This document shows, in pieces, positions 40,471-50,760 of a DNA stretch of 64,000 bases (position 1 is its first letter; each line of letters starts with the position of its first letter). The stretch is taken from positions 1,054,001-1,118,000 of the forward strand of contig JAPFFF010000005.1 of NCBI GenBank assembly GCA_039105265.1, given 5' to 3'. The position numbers and the translations under genes were made by a program. The stretch is from Tritrichomonas musculus (lineage: Eukaryota > Parabasalia > Tritrichomonadida > Tritrichomonadidae). The notes beneath the pieces were generated by a model that did no database searches, was not told the origin of the DNA, and saw only the letters and a program-made list of their open reading frames with translations.

Positions 40471-41670
40471 TTACTCATTTAATGGATTAGAGTAAGCATA
40501 TATAAATGGTGAATGGATTGACAAAACAACAACCCAGTTTCCATTTGGTGACCATTCCATATGCGTTGGTTTAGCGTTATGTGCAATTTCGACAGTCTTT
40601 TTAATTCCTGATTTATCGCAAAAGTACAATTTGCCTTTTTCTGTAATGATTGCTAAAAGCTCGCTTGTTGGACAAATTCTGATGAGGAATACTGGATCTG
40701 GAAGACTTCCTGACCATTGAAGACGGCAAACATCGCCTTCCCTCCATCTTGTAGGTGCAAGCCAAAATCCATACTTGCAATCTTTGCTACCTGATGCAAC
40801 GAAAAGTTGTTTTAAATCAAAGTCAATTGATTGAATGCTATTTTTATGACCTGAAAAAGTAAATGCTTTTGTCACTTTAGCTGGGACGTCTGAACGATCT
40901 CGATCAACACCATATACAACAATCTCAGAAGTGAAAGATGAAGCTGCAACTAATTCTGAATTGCATGAAACAGAAATTTCTGTGTTCTTCATTTGTGATG
41001 TATCTTTTCCAAAAACAGGATTTCCATTTGGTAAGAAAACGCGAATATATGTTTCATCACCAAGTGCAGCAACAAATGATTGATCATGTGCAACTTTAAT
41101 TTTGTCAACTGTTAGCTTTCCAGCATTTGGAACATTAAACTTTCCTGGTTCAAACTTGTTTGAGCCTTCAATTAAAACAAATGACTGAATAGACTTTCCA
41201 CGATCAAGAGCAAGTGCAACTTCTGGTTTGTTTGCATCATTAATGAACAAAGAGCAATCGACAACCATATCGTCTGTAAGTCTATATCTTTGTTTTCCAT
41301 TTGCGTTTTTATCTATTCCATCAACATCAAATAAAATTTGCTGACGATTTCTACAAGGTACAATAAAGTATTTTCCAGTCGGATCAAAAGAAATGGATAT
41401 TGGTGTAGTATTTCCAACATTCATGTAACGCTCAGCTGTCTCCATCGGTTGGCTAGATTTCAACTGTTGTTTTTGTTTCTGTTTTTGTAGTTCTTTCTTA
41501 GATTGTTCTTTTTGCTCCTTTGATGAAATCTGCTTTTCTTCAATTATAGGTTTTTTGTCTTTTGCTGATTCACTCTGTTGGTTTGATTTTGATTTTGGCT
41601 TAATTATGAAGAAATAAATTGCCAAGCCACAAATTATGATGAGTGGTATACCAAGTAAAATCACACTCAT
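40471..41670 (-). CDS. TBL2-like WD40 membrane protein
   Basis: A 399-residue protein. Residues ~3-24 (ILLGIPLIIICGLAIYFFII) form an N-terminal membrane anchor, followed by a Lys/Gln/Ser-rich linker to ~80. Degenerate WD40 repeats fill the rest, clearest at ISISFDPTGKYFIVPCRNR (~96), FSGHKNSIQSIDFD (~270) followed by VASGSKDCKYGFW, and THMEWSPNGNWVVVLS near the end. This architecture, with a short anchor and cytosolic beta-propeller, matches TBL2, an ER-membrane protein linked to PERK and ribosome regulation in animals. The alternative is a generic membrane-tethered propeller (SEC12-like would be anchored at the C-terminus, so is less likely). Confidence 0.75.
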   Translation of the reverse strand: MSVILLGIPLIIICGLAIYFFIIKPKSKSNQQSESAKDKKPIIEEKQISSKEQKEQSKKELQKQKQKQQLKSSQPMETAERYMNVGNTTPISISFDPTGKYFIVPCRNRQQILFDVDGIDKNANGKQRYRLTDDMVVDCSLFINDANKPEVALALDRGKSIQSFVLIEGSNKFEPGKFNVPNAGKLTVDKIKVAHDQSFVAALGDETYIRVFLPNGNPVFGKDTSQMKNTEISVSCNSELVAASSFTSEIVVYGVDRDRSDVPAKVTKAFTFSGHKNSIQSIDFDLKQLFVASGSKDCKYGFWLAPTRWREGDVCRLQWSGSLPDPVFLIRICPTSELLAIITEKGKLYFCDKSGIKKTVEIAHNAKPTHMEWSPNGNWVVVLSIHSPFIYAYSNPLNE

Positions 41671-41835
41671 TTATTGTAAATTGAAAAATTTTGATCAAAC
41701 TCATTTATTGAATGTTGCGGCCATTTAAAAACTGTATTTTTGGTGATGACTTAATAACAACACAAAAAATAAATACTAATATTGGCCAATTAAACATTCA
41801 AAAAAAAAAATAATTAGGCATCAATTAATTCATTG

Positions 41836-44800
41836 ATGGAGAATAATTCTTTTGATTCTTCTCAAGAATCGCAAGATAGTATAGATGTTCAGAAAATAGA
41901 AGACAATATATTTGATATCATAAATAACGATTTAAACAAAGATTTTGTTGATAAAAAAAAAGTTATCAAAAGATTGCTTGTAGCAGTAACAACTAGCCGC
42001 AAAATTTTTCAGCACAAAATAAAAATGCTCAATCAGATAATTCAAAAACTGATTACTTATTGTATAATGTCAGGAAAAGATAATATTAATAATAATGGCA
42101 AAGGTGATTCTTTTGATGATATAATTATTGAATTCATTTCAATATACTCGTTAGAAATGCGCAATTTATTTATAAATAGTCTTGTCCATTCGATTTTGGA
42201 TCTTTTTTCGCCAGAAAAAGCTAACCATTCAAAAAATACTTTACTTTTACCGAATGTAGAAGAAAAATTAATAAGTATAGAATGTGAAGCCAGCTCATAT
42301 GCACTTTTTTATCTAACATTATTATATAAAATTTCAATTAGGTTTAAATATGATAATCCGTCTCTCATAAATCTATTTCAACTTCTTTTAAGTAATAATG
42401 ATCCTAATGTTCAATTAATAACTCTCTCTATCATGACAGAAATAAGTTCTATATCAATTAATTTTTCATACCAAATGATTCGTCTTGTTTTATGGTATAT
42501 CAGATTTTATTTTCAAAGTATACCGCAAGTTCCACAAGAAAAAGTTGATTCTTTTTTGGTTCAGATTTTTGATAGAGCAATTAACGTCATTCCACCTTTT
42601 ATGCGCCATCTTGTTGGACGTGAAATCTTTAGTTATTTATCAAAACTTACAGTGATAATAGGTTGGCATCTTCTTGATCATATTCTCAATCTTATTCTTG
42701 AATTCATCAAATCAGATCACGTTAACACTCAACTTTGTGCTCCATTTTTTATTAATTTATTTAAGGAATATTATGCAAATGAAACATTTGTCATGATTTG
42801 TCGTTTTATTGCAACTGAAAATATTTCATTTAAAAACAAAATATGGAGTAAATATTCAAACAAAGGTTTTTTAATTCCAGCCTTGCTAACAATTTGTCCT
42901 GGTAATGAATTTGATTATGGAATTCTTGAAAATATTGAACCTTACATTTTATATGATATTGTAATTAATCTCAAAACCATCCCTGAAAATATTGAAAAAA
43001 ATTTAATAAATAAATTAGTTGAGTTTCCTCCTCAGGCAAAGCATGTAAAGAATTTGATAAATTACATTCCAGAAATGCCTTTGGCTAATTATTCTCCTGA
43101 TATTTTAACTTTAATTCTTAAAGAAGATGAAAATCGTATTTTTGTCAATTATGATCAATTAAAAAAAATTGCCTTAGAATCAAAATACATTAACCTGATT
43201 TCATTTCTAGCTGAAAAATGTCCAAGTGATAGAAATTCATATACTAGCGTGATTAGTTCTTTTACTAATGATATTAATGCATGGGAAGATGAAAATTTTC
43301 GTCATTTAATTGCCCAAATTTTTATTGCAGAGAAAAGTCAAATTAAAAAGCAAAAAGGATTTTTTACTCAATTACTCTATAATTCAAAATTGAAATTAAT
43401 GTATTATATTGGCCAAGAAAAACCCCTTTGGAAGCTGTTTTTATGGCTAATTCTCCATGAATTTACGCAAAAAAGTAGATATCCTGCGGAAGCAGCAATT
43501 AGTGTTCTTCATCAACTTGATAATTTCCAAGAAATTTTTTCAAAGAACTCTTTCTATTTTTTTAAGCATATTTTGGTATTGATTGATGATAAAAACAATC
43601 ATCCTCGTTTCAAAAACATTATGATGACTCTTTTCCCTTATGGTGCCCAACTAAAAAGATTTGCTAGTGAAATTGTTCCAATTTTAATTCGTTATAATGA
43701 TTTAAATGGTCTTAAAAATTATTATGAGCTGTCATTCCCAGAAATGTTTGATCCAGAACCACCAAATAGAGAAGAGATATTGAATCTTGGTGTACAAAAT
43801 TTAATATCTAATAATATTTCAAATATTTTTTTTTATTTGTTTGTTTATTGTAGAAAAACTGATGCACAAAAAAAGGAAACTAAAGAGTGCTTGAATTTTT
43901 TGAAAAAGCTGCTTAATAATAATGGAGTCACTAAATTATTAAAACATTGCATTGGTGGCATGGCACCAAAATTATTACTTTATTTGGGATCGGATGATCC
44001 CCAATTATTAGAAGGTGCCACAAAAGCAATAGATATGGTTACCAAATTATGTTATCCTAAAGAATCAGCCAAAAAGAATATAATGCAATTTTTCTGGGAA
44101 GAGAACTTTTTAAACACCATCATAGATTTTTGCAAAATTCTGTATGATAGAAAGTCATACATTCACAAAAATGTATTTAAATCCTTAATATATAGTGTTG
44201 AATTTATTGAGCCATTCTTTCATAATTGTTATCCACGAATATTATCAATAGCTGATATTGGCATGCGGAGCAGCCATTTAAGGGAGCTTTGTATTGAATT
44301 TTGGCGAAAAATGGTTGGATCCATCACAAACAAGCCCACTTTTCCAAAGATTTTTGGTCCAGTCTTATCACAACTTTTACCATATTTTGATGAGTATCCT
44401 GATCAAATCACCGAAGTATTGAAGATCATCATCATTGATAATTCTGAATATACAAATTCATGTTTAATAGAAATTGCGCATATTCCACTTTTTCAAGAGA
44501 AGCCTCAACTAGTTGAAATAAATGAATGGATCCATCGAACTGTTGCCAACTCAGATAATTGGTCAGAAATTGTTGAGAAGCTTGCTAGTCAGCTTGATAC
44601 GACAGCTCCACCATTTCGACAACTTATTCTTCAACAGCTCTATCTTACATTAAAGTCCAATATGTCCAATATAAATATAAATGATTTACCATCAAATAAA
44701 ATATATAACCTATTCAGTAAATTATGGCTTGTTTCGCTACACGAGAAAGTTCCAGAATGTATTTTCTATTGTTCCAAATGCATGTCTTTTCTACCGTTTG

Positions 44801-47800
44801 ACAAAGAAATCACATCACCTGAACAAAACTTTGTAATAGATAAAAACAATAAAGACATCATTATTGTAGTAATTACTGACTATTTAACTAAGATTCTTGA
44901 AGATTCTTCAATATATACTAATCATGATCATGCAGCATATGCGATACAAGAGCTCCTAAAAGTTCTAGGATGTTCTGATAAAAACTATGATGAACTTTGT
45001 GAAATAAAAACGTGGAAAGAATTTCCAGTTGAGATCCAAGATATCATATATCCATTCACAAGGAGTCGATATGCAGCCAAAGAGAAAATAAATGATCTTC
45101 AAGAAGTCATGAAGCAAAAAGTTCCAGATGTCAATACATGGCTTTTTAGCTTATCTCAAAGTTTATTAAAAATTAATCAAAGTGACAAATTGCAAGGTTT
45201 AGATGCCTGCAACTCAGTTTTACCGAATTCTCCTTCATTATGCAAGTTTTTATTGCCGTATTTAGTCTTCAGGAACATGGAAAGTATTGAATACAAAAAG
45301 ATGCTGAGAAGTCAATGGAAGCTCCTCCTAAAGATGCTTAATGGCGAAGAGAATCCCAGGAAAGAGTTTGCAAAGCAAGCCCTCTTAGTCTTTTTCTCTC
45401 TTTTTGACACACTTGCTTTGAAATCAATCTCACCAGGAAACAAGCCGCACATTCCATATTGGAAATACTTGCTTATAGCATCTGATGATCAAATTGCCGA
45501 TGCAGCCCTTAAATGTGAGCTCTATTACCGCGCACTTCAGCATATCGAATTCAAGATATATGATGATAGGATTGAACGAGTCGAACGAAGCAACTTCAAC
45601 GCATCTAATAATAATATTAATATTACTAACAATAATGATTCCGTTGAAAATGAGGTTGTGGACCAGTTTGAAGGGAAAAGAGACATGTTACTTGAAATAT
45701 TCGAGCACATCGACGATCCCGATGGAGTTGAATTCCTAAAAAGAAACTCGCAACTGAAGCAGAGCAACTTTAATGAGTCTTTGATCAGCCTTGAAATCCA
45801 GTCGCTAACGTCTCGTGCTGAGCCGACAGTGAAGCTTCAACTGATCAAAGAGCTGATTGCCAAAGGACGATATGAACGAGCCCTTTCGGACGCTCTTGAT
45901 CTTAAGAGCCAGCTTCCAGGTAATCTTGAGATTGAAGGCCTGATTGCGCAAGCCTCATTGCGGCTTCAAAGGTGGGACAAGATGAGTCAACTTGAATTGC
46001 CAGATTCAATTGACCATATTTCACCTAATAACCGTCAGAATGCAATTGACATTATTACAGCCCGTCTCATCTACTTCAAGAAGAACGGTGACACTGTCAA
46101 CTTCAACAATGACATCCGAAGTTTCCGGAGTCTTTTTGTTCCAATGTTTCAGTCGGCCGAGATGATTTCCTACTTCAGGATGGTTCCACTTTTTGTGCAG
46201 CTTCGTCTAATTGAAGAGATTGTTGAGTTTTCAATCCCGCCTCCTCCGACTGAGAAGAATGTCAATGACTACTCAAAGTGCAGCGACTTTTTCAATCACT
46301 GGGAAAACATGATTCCGATGAAGCTCGAGGACATGGAAAGAATCGTGGCTGTCCGGTCCGCCTTGATTGGCGCGCTTGTAGAGAAAGAGAATCCGATGTC
46401 TTCTATCAAGATCACTTCTCAATGGCTTCAGCTTGCTCGCTACTGTCGAAAGAGTAGCAGTCTTCACAAGAGCAAAGTTTTCTGTTCTCGCGCCAACTCG
46501 TTTGCCATTCTGCCGGCGAGCCAGATGTACTGTTCGCTTGAGATGGCGAAGATATACTTCAGCCTCAACCACACGAATGCCGCAACGTCGCTCCTGCGTC
46601 AAATAATGCCAAAGACAACCGACAACAAGCAGCTCCTCTCCAAGATAAAGTACATCGATGCAAACTGGGCCGAGCAGCTGTCGAGCAGTGACAGACGGAC
46701 AATCATCGACACTTATAGCCAAAGCTTGGACATATGCAAGACAGCCAAAGCGCACTTGGCACTTGCCACAATAACGGACAATTGTGTCACTTCAATTGTC
46801 AACAACTTCGAGCAAAACAGCAAAGAATCATTCAAAAGTCAATCCAAAGAACAACAACAAAATCAACAACAGCAAAATAATAATAATAATAATAATAAAC
46901 TTATTTCTAAAGTGCAACAACCTCAGCCATTACCTCAACCTCCACAGCAGAGGCAGTTCATTAATACCAACAAAATTGTGAAGAATAATTCAATGTTTTG
47001 GACCGGTTTGAATCAAAATAAAGAGGTTTCTAACGTATTGCTTGAATTCCTCCCATTGGCGCTTTTTAATTACATGCAGGCAATGATAATGTCGCCGAAT
47101 TGTTCGTATGAAATTGTGCCTCGTATCTTGATGCTGATGTTCGACGTTGGCCACTACATGATACCGTCAAGAACACTCATGAGCTCTCCAAATGACATTT
47201 TTAAAATCATTCCAAACAGCAACAAAGACAAAATTTTGAAGCAAATGAAGGAGGCCATTAAAAATAACATGAATAAGGTCAAATCTTCTATATGGGTGAA
47301 TTCTATTACTCAACTTATATCTAGAATAGAACAACCTGTCGATCTGATTGAAACTCTCTACGGTTTCATTTTGCCCGCTTTGAGCGATTATCCGCATGCA
47401 ACATTTTGGCACTTGATGTCAATTAAAAGAACAAAAGATAGACAGGGACACTTCTCTAACCTGTGGCAACGTTTTGAAAAAGAAAGTACAGAAAGTAACA
47501 TAAGAATGAAGTTGATAAATGACTTGAAAGAAAAATACGATGCGGTTACTGGCCAATTAATTGACCTTATAAAATTTGGATATACGTTGGAGGAATTAAA
47601 AGAAAAAAAAATCAACTTCATTAAATGCTCAGAAACTGTGCCTGATTTGATTAAAACTATTAAAAATTCAGAGATGGTTACCCCTCTTTCATCAACTTTA
47701 ACAATCGATTCTAATATGACACCTGAAACTTACATTAAAGAAGTCCCAAAAATTATTGAAATAGAAGATACTATACGTGTAATACATTCCCAACAATGTC

Positions 47801-48798
47801 CAAAGAAAATAAAAGTTAAATCAACAAATGGATTTGATTATCATTATTTAATTAAAAAAGATATCGACCTGCGAAAAGATATGCGAATGATGGAATTCGG
47901 ATCTTTTATTAATCGTGTTTTAAAGAGAGACAAACGATCACGTCAAAGAGCCTTGTCAATCATTACATATGCAGTAATTTGTCTTGATCAAATGTATGGA
48001 ATGATTGAATGGGTTGAAAATTCAGCAACATTGGGAGCAACTGTAATTGGAATGTGGAAACATCTTAATTTATTACCTAATATATTAAAGTTGGAAGAAG
48101 GATTCAAACAAGATACCGATTCTAGAATGGGAAGAAATGAAAAATATAAATTCTTTGTTAATTGTTTACTCCCTGGTTCACCACCAATGATGCATATTTG
48201 GTTCGCTAAAAATTTCAAAAAATTGTCAAATTGGTATCAGGCCCGCTTAGCTTTTACTAGAACAGTATCATTATGGTCAATGATTGGTTTTATTGTGGGC
48301 TTAGGTGATCGGCACCCAGATAATCTTTTGATTAATTTGAACACTGGAGCTTGTTTTCATGTCGATTTTGCAGTCCTCTTTGATAAAGGTAAAACATTAA
48401 ATCAGCCAGAAATCGTTCCTTTTCGAATGACGAGGAATATTGTTTATGGAATGAGTGTTCTTGGTACAAACGGTGGATTTTTTGCTACATCATCTTTGAT
48501 TTTAAAGATTTTGCGTGAAAACAAGCAAAAAATCTTATCAGTCCTTCAAACATTCATTCATGATCCTTTAATTGAATGGAAACTTTATAATATGAGTGAT
48601 AAAAATCCAAATACAAATAATTTAGCAGTGTGGCATGGGAAAATGATGTTAAAGGAGGTTGAGAGAAGATTATCTGGAATCATTGAAGATAAGTTTTCAA
48701 CTAGATCGCCTGATTGTGTTGTAGAAGAATTAATTAAGCAGGCAACTGATAATGAAAACCTTTTTTCAATGTACTATGGTTGGAAGCCATTTTTATAA
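41836..48798 (+). CDS. ATR: ATR-type PI3K-related kinase
   Basis: A 2320-residue protein, slightly shorter than human ATR (~2640). The frame opens at a TTG one codon earlier; the ATG at 41836 lies just after a TTCATTG initiator. Residues 1-~1300 are HEAT solenoid, ~1300-1950 the FAT domain, and ~1980-2290 the PI3K-type kinase. Catalytic loop GLGDRHPDN near 2155-2163 and activation loop HVDFAVLFDKGKTL near 2175. PEIVPFRMTRNIVYGM and FIHDPLIEW follow the ATR versions closely. FATC is at the end (MYYGWKPFL). ATR/Mec1 senses RPA-coated single-stranded DNA and triggers checkpoint signalling. A Gln/Asn-rich insertion interrupts the FAT domain near residue 1670, and a GC-richer patch covers about 45830-46790. 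Confidence 0.88.
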   Translation: MENNSFDSSQESQDSIDVQKIEDNIFDIINNDLNKDFVDKKKVIKRLLVAVTTSRKIFQHKIKMLNQIIQKLITYCIMSGKDNINNNGKGDSFDDIIIEFISIYSLEMRNLFINSLVHSILDLFSPEKANHSKNTLLLPNVEEKLISIECEASSYALFYLTLLYKISIRFKYDNPSLINLFQLLLSNNDPNVQLITLSIMTEISSISINFSYQMIRLVLWYIRFYFQSIPQVPQEKVDSFLVQIFDRAINVIPPFMRHLVGREIFSYLSKLTVIIGWHLLDHILNLILEFIKSDHVNTQLCAPFFINLFKEYYANETFVMICRFIATENISFKNKIWSKYSNKGFLIPALLTICPGNEFDYGILENIEPYILYDIVINLKTIPENIEKNLINKLVEFPPQAKHVKNLINYIPEMPLANYSPDILTLILKEDENRIFVNYDQLKKIALESKYINLISFLAEKCPSDRNSYTSVISSFTNDINAWEDENFRHLIAQIFIAEKSQIKKQKGFFTQLLYNSKLKLMYYIGQEKPLWKLFLWLILHEFTQKSRYPAEAAISVLHQLDNFQEIFSKNSFYFFKHILVLIDDKNNHPRFKNIMMTLFPYGAQLKRFASEIVPILIRYNDLNGLKNYYELSFPEMFDPEPPNREEILNLGVQNLISNNISNIFFYLFVYCRKTDAQKKETKECLNFLKKLLNNNGVTKLLKHCIGGMAPKLLLYLGSDDPQLLEGATKAIDMVTKLCYPKESAKKNIMQFFWEENFLNTIIDFCKILYDRKSYIHKNVFKSLIYSVEFIEPFFHNCYPRILSIADIGMRSSHLRELCIEFWRKMVGSITNKPTFPKIFGPVLSQLLPYFDEYPDQITEVLKIIIIDNSEYTNSCLIEIAHIPLFQEKPQLVEINEWIHRTVANSDNWSEIVEKLASQLDTTAPPFRQLILQQLYLTLKSNMSNININDLPSNKIYNLFSKLWLVSLHEKVPECIFYCSKCMSFLPFDKEITSPEQNFVIDKNNKDIIIVVITDYLTKILEDSSIYTNHDHAAYAIQELLKVLGCSDKNYDELCEIKTWKEFPVEIQDIIYPFTRSRYAAKEKINDLQEVMKQKVPDVNTWLFSLSQSLLKINQSDKLQGLDACNSVLPNSPSLCKFLLPYLVFRNMESIEYKKMLRSQWKLLLKMLNGEENPRKEFAKQALLVFFSLFDTLALKSISPGNKPHIPYWKYLLIASDDQIADAALKCELYYRALQHIEFKIYDDRIERVERSNFNASNNNINITNNNDSVENEVVDQFEGKRDMLLEIFEHIDDPDGVEFLKRNSQLKQSNFNESLISLEIQSLTSRAEPTVKLQLIKELIAKGRYERALSDALDLKSQLPGNLEIEGLIAQASLRLQRWDKMSQLELPDSIDHISPNNRQNAIDIITARLIYFKKNGDTVNFNNDIRSFRSLFVPMFQSAEMISYFRMVPLFVQLRLIEEIVEFSIPPPPTEKNVNDYSKCSDFFNHWENMIPMKLEDMERIVAVRSALIGALVEKENPMSSIKITSQWLQLARYCRKSSSLHKSKVFCSRANSFAILPASQMYCSLEMAKIYFSLNHTNAATSLLRQIMPKTTDNKQLLSKIKYIDANWAEQLSSSDRRTIIDTYSQSLDICKTAKAHLALATITDNCVTSIVNNFEQNSKESFKSQSKEQQQNQQQQNNNNNNNKLISKVQQPQPLPQPPQQRQFINTNKIVKNNSMFWTGLNQNKEVSNVLLEFLPLALFNYMQAMIMSPNCSYEIVPRILMLMFDVGHYMIPSRTLMSSPNDIFKIIPNSNKDKILKQMKEAIKNNMNKVKSSIWVNSITQLISRIEQPVDLIETLYGFILPALSDYPHATFWHLMSIKRTKDRQGHFSNLWQRFEKESTESNIRMKLINDLKEKYDAVTGQLIDLIKFGYTLEELKEKKINFIKCSETVPDLIKTIKNSEMVTPLSSTLTIDSNMTPETYIKEVPKIIEIEDTIRVIHSQQCPKKIKVKSTNGFDYHYLIKKDIDLRKDMRMMEFGSFINRVLKRDKRSRQRALSIITYAVICLDQMYGMIEWVENSATLGATVIGMWKHLNLLPNILKLEEGFKQDTDSRMGRNEKYKFFVNCLLPGSPPMMHIWFAKNFKKLSNWYQARLAFTRTVSLWSMIGFIVGLGDRHPDNLLINLNTGACFHVDFAVLFDKGKTLNQPEIVPFRMTRNIVYGMSVLGTNGGFFATSSLILKILRENKQKILSVLQTFIHDPLIEWKLYNMSDKNPNTNNLAVWHGKMMLKEVERRLSGIIEDKFSTRSPDCVVEELIKQATDNENLFSMYYGWKPFL

Positions 48799-49687
48799 TG
48801 TATGATATATGTGTTTTTATATATATAAAATTATAATGCATTTAAATGACATATATGTTTTTTGTTTTGTTTTTGTTTTTAATAATGACTTTTTTATATT
48901 ATATCCCATTTTGAATATTCAAACATTATGAAAATGAGAGATTATTAATCATTTATCATTTCCTGGAAATACCATTACTTTAAAAGTCGAATCATTTCGG
49001 ATCCTATCCACTCTTGTTTCAAATAGATGAAGGTCAACTAATTGAATTTTCAATTTTTCAACATTGTTTTCATTGTTTTTTTCATTATGTAATTTATGTA
49101 TTCAATGTTTTATTTTATTTATTAATTATATTATAGCAAATATATATAAATATTGCTTTTATAATTTGATTAAGGACTGTTGATGAATTAGAATATTTGT
49201 AATTTCTAGTAATTCAATATAGATCAAATGATTGTTTAAAAGTATCTACTAATATAATAAGAAATGACTTAGTCAATATTTAATATTTATACGATAAGGC
49301 CGAGATACGATATCTTTTTTGAAAAAAATACAGATGTTATTAAATCAAATATTTTACCAAATTCAACCAACCAAATCATTTAAAAACTATAGGCCAGATA
49401 TATATGCATGTTATGATTATATTTATATGAATAAAATACTTATTTCAATCTGCAATTTTATTTTATAGTTATGATAAATTGAACTTGATCATTGGCATTA
49501 TGCATTCCTGCAAGCTTAAATAGGGATTGATTTTTGATATAATATGAATAATAATTTTTAAACTTCACATTAATAATTAAATGTACACGAATATTTAGAA
49601 AATATTAACATCCTATCAAGAAAAATATGTAAAAATAATAAAATAAATTTGAAAAGAAAAAATTGAGAGAAAAAACTCTTTTTTAGA
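48799..49687. other. AT-rich intergenic region, no gene seen
   Basis: Nearly 0.9 kb downstream of ATR with no credible open frame. It leads into transposon-derived sequence. Confidence 0.6.
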
Positions 49688-50320
49688 GGTGGGGGAGCAA
49701 AATTTTTTTTTAAATCAGTTCAAAATTATAATATAAATTCTTATATATATATGGTAAATTAAATCACAAAGTTTCAAGATGATTGGACTGGCGCATTCCA
49801 AAATCAAAAAATAAAAAAAAATTCTGGTGCTATATGGTCAGAAAAACAATTATTATAGTTAATTTGTTCTCAGTTTGGAATTGGCCAGCGTTTTATTTGT
49901 TATATTTTAATATTATTTTATTTAAATATTACTATTTTTATTTGATTCGTCAAAACTAGATTTTCTTTTATCTTTGAGAAGAATTTCGTAAATCATTACA
50001 CATGCAATATTTATCTATAATTTTTTTCATTTAAAAATTATTAATAATAGTATTTGAAGAAATAATATTTTTTAAAATTGTTTTTATATAATAAATATAT
50101 TATAATTTTTATTATAACTTATTTTTATATCGAGATAAATATATTTTAATGATAAATAAAAACTTCATATTTAATCAAGTTAGGCATAAGATATACAGAT
50201 TAAATAAAATAAAATAAGTTTTCATACTTATTCTTCCAATAACAAGAAATAAATCTTTTTTTATACTGTTAAAATTGGTATTTTTTTAAATAAAAAATAC
50301 GTTATTTTTGGCTCCCCCAC
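49688..50320. mobile_element. MITE-like element with GTGGGGGAGC ends
   Basis: GTGGGGGAGCAAAA at 49689-49702 is inverted at 50306-50320 (reverse complement GTGGGGGAGCCAAAA, one base inserted). Both continue inward into T-rich sequence ending in TTTAAA. The ~600-bp interior is non-coding. A second imperfect inverted pair inside (CTGGCGCATTCCAAA near 49790 against CTGGCCAATTCCAAA near 49875) may reflect internal structure. The right end also takes part in the larger repeat pair described at 50285-54496, so the ends may belong to one family. Confidence 0.45.
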
Positions 50321-50760
50321 ATCTTCTTTCTTAAAATGAAATTCTTTTATATTTCCTAATATATAAGATATTTGCTAAAAAAGATAATTGTCAAGATCAA
50401 GTTGCAAATGAACAAATTTATCAAGATTAAGTCTTAAATGATGCAGGTTATAACAAAAATATATTATAATTAATTTGGGGCTCAGTCATAGCCTTAAACA
50501 CTAAAATAGAATCATTTAGTCATATTCTTCAAACTATAAGTGAAAATCAAAATCAAATGGACAAATTGCACTTGGTTGTGGTAATTTAATATTAGTTAAT
50601 GGTAAATTTTATGTTTCCACTTGCTCTAGGTGGTTCATTTAGCTGAATAAAATCACCGATATCTTGATCAAATTTAGAAATAATATCTTATGCAATTCTA
50701 CTTATCAGAAAAGCTCGTAATTTAGCTTTCATCATCCGAATAGTTTTATATCAAGGGGGT

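Noticed and set aside
46273-46755. 160-codon antisense frame within ATR
   Set aside because: It is open only because the GC-rich patch lacks stop codons on the opposite strand. The sense frame carries the conserved kinase protein.
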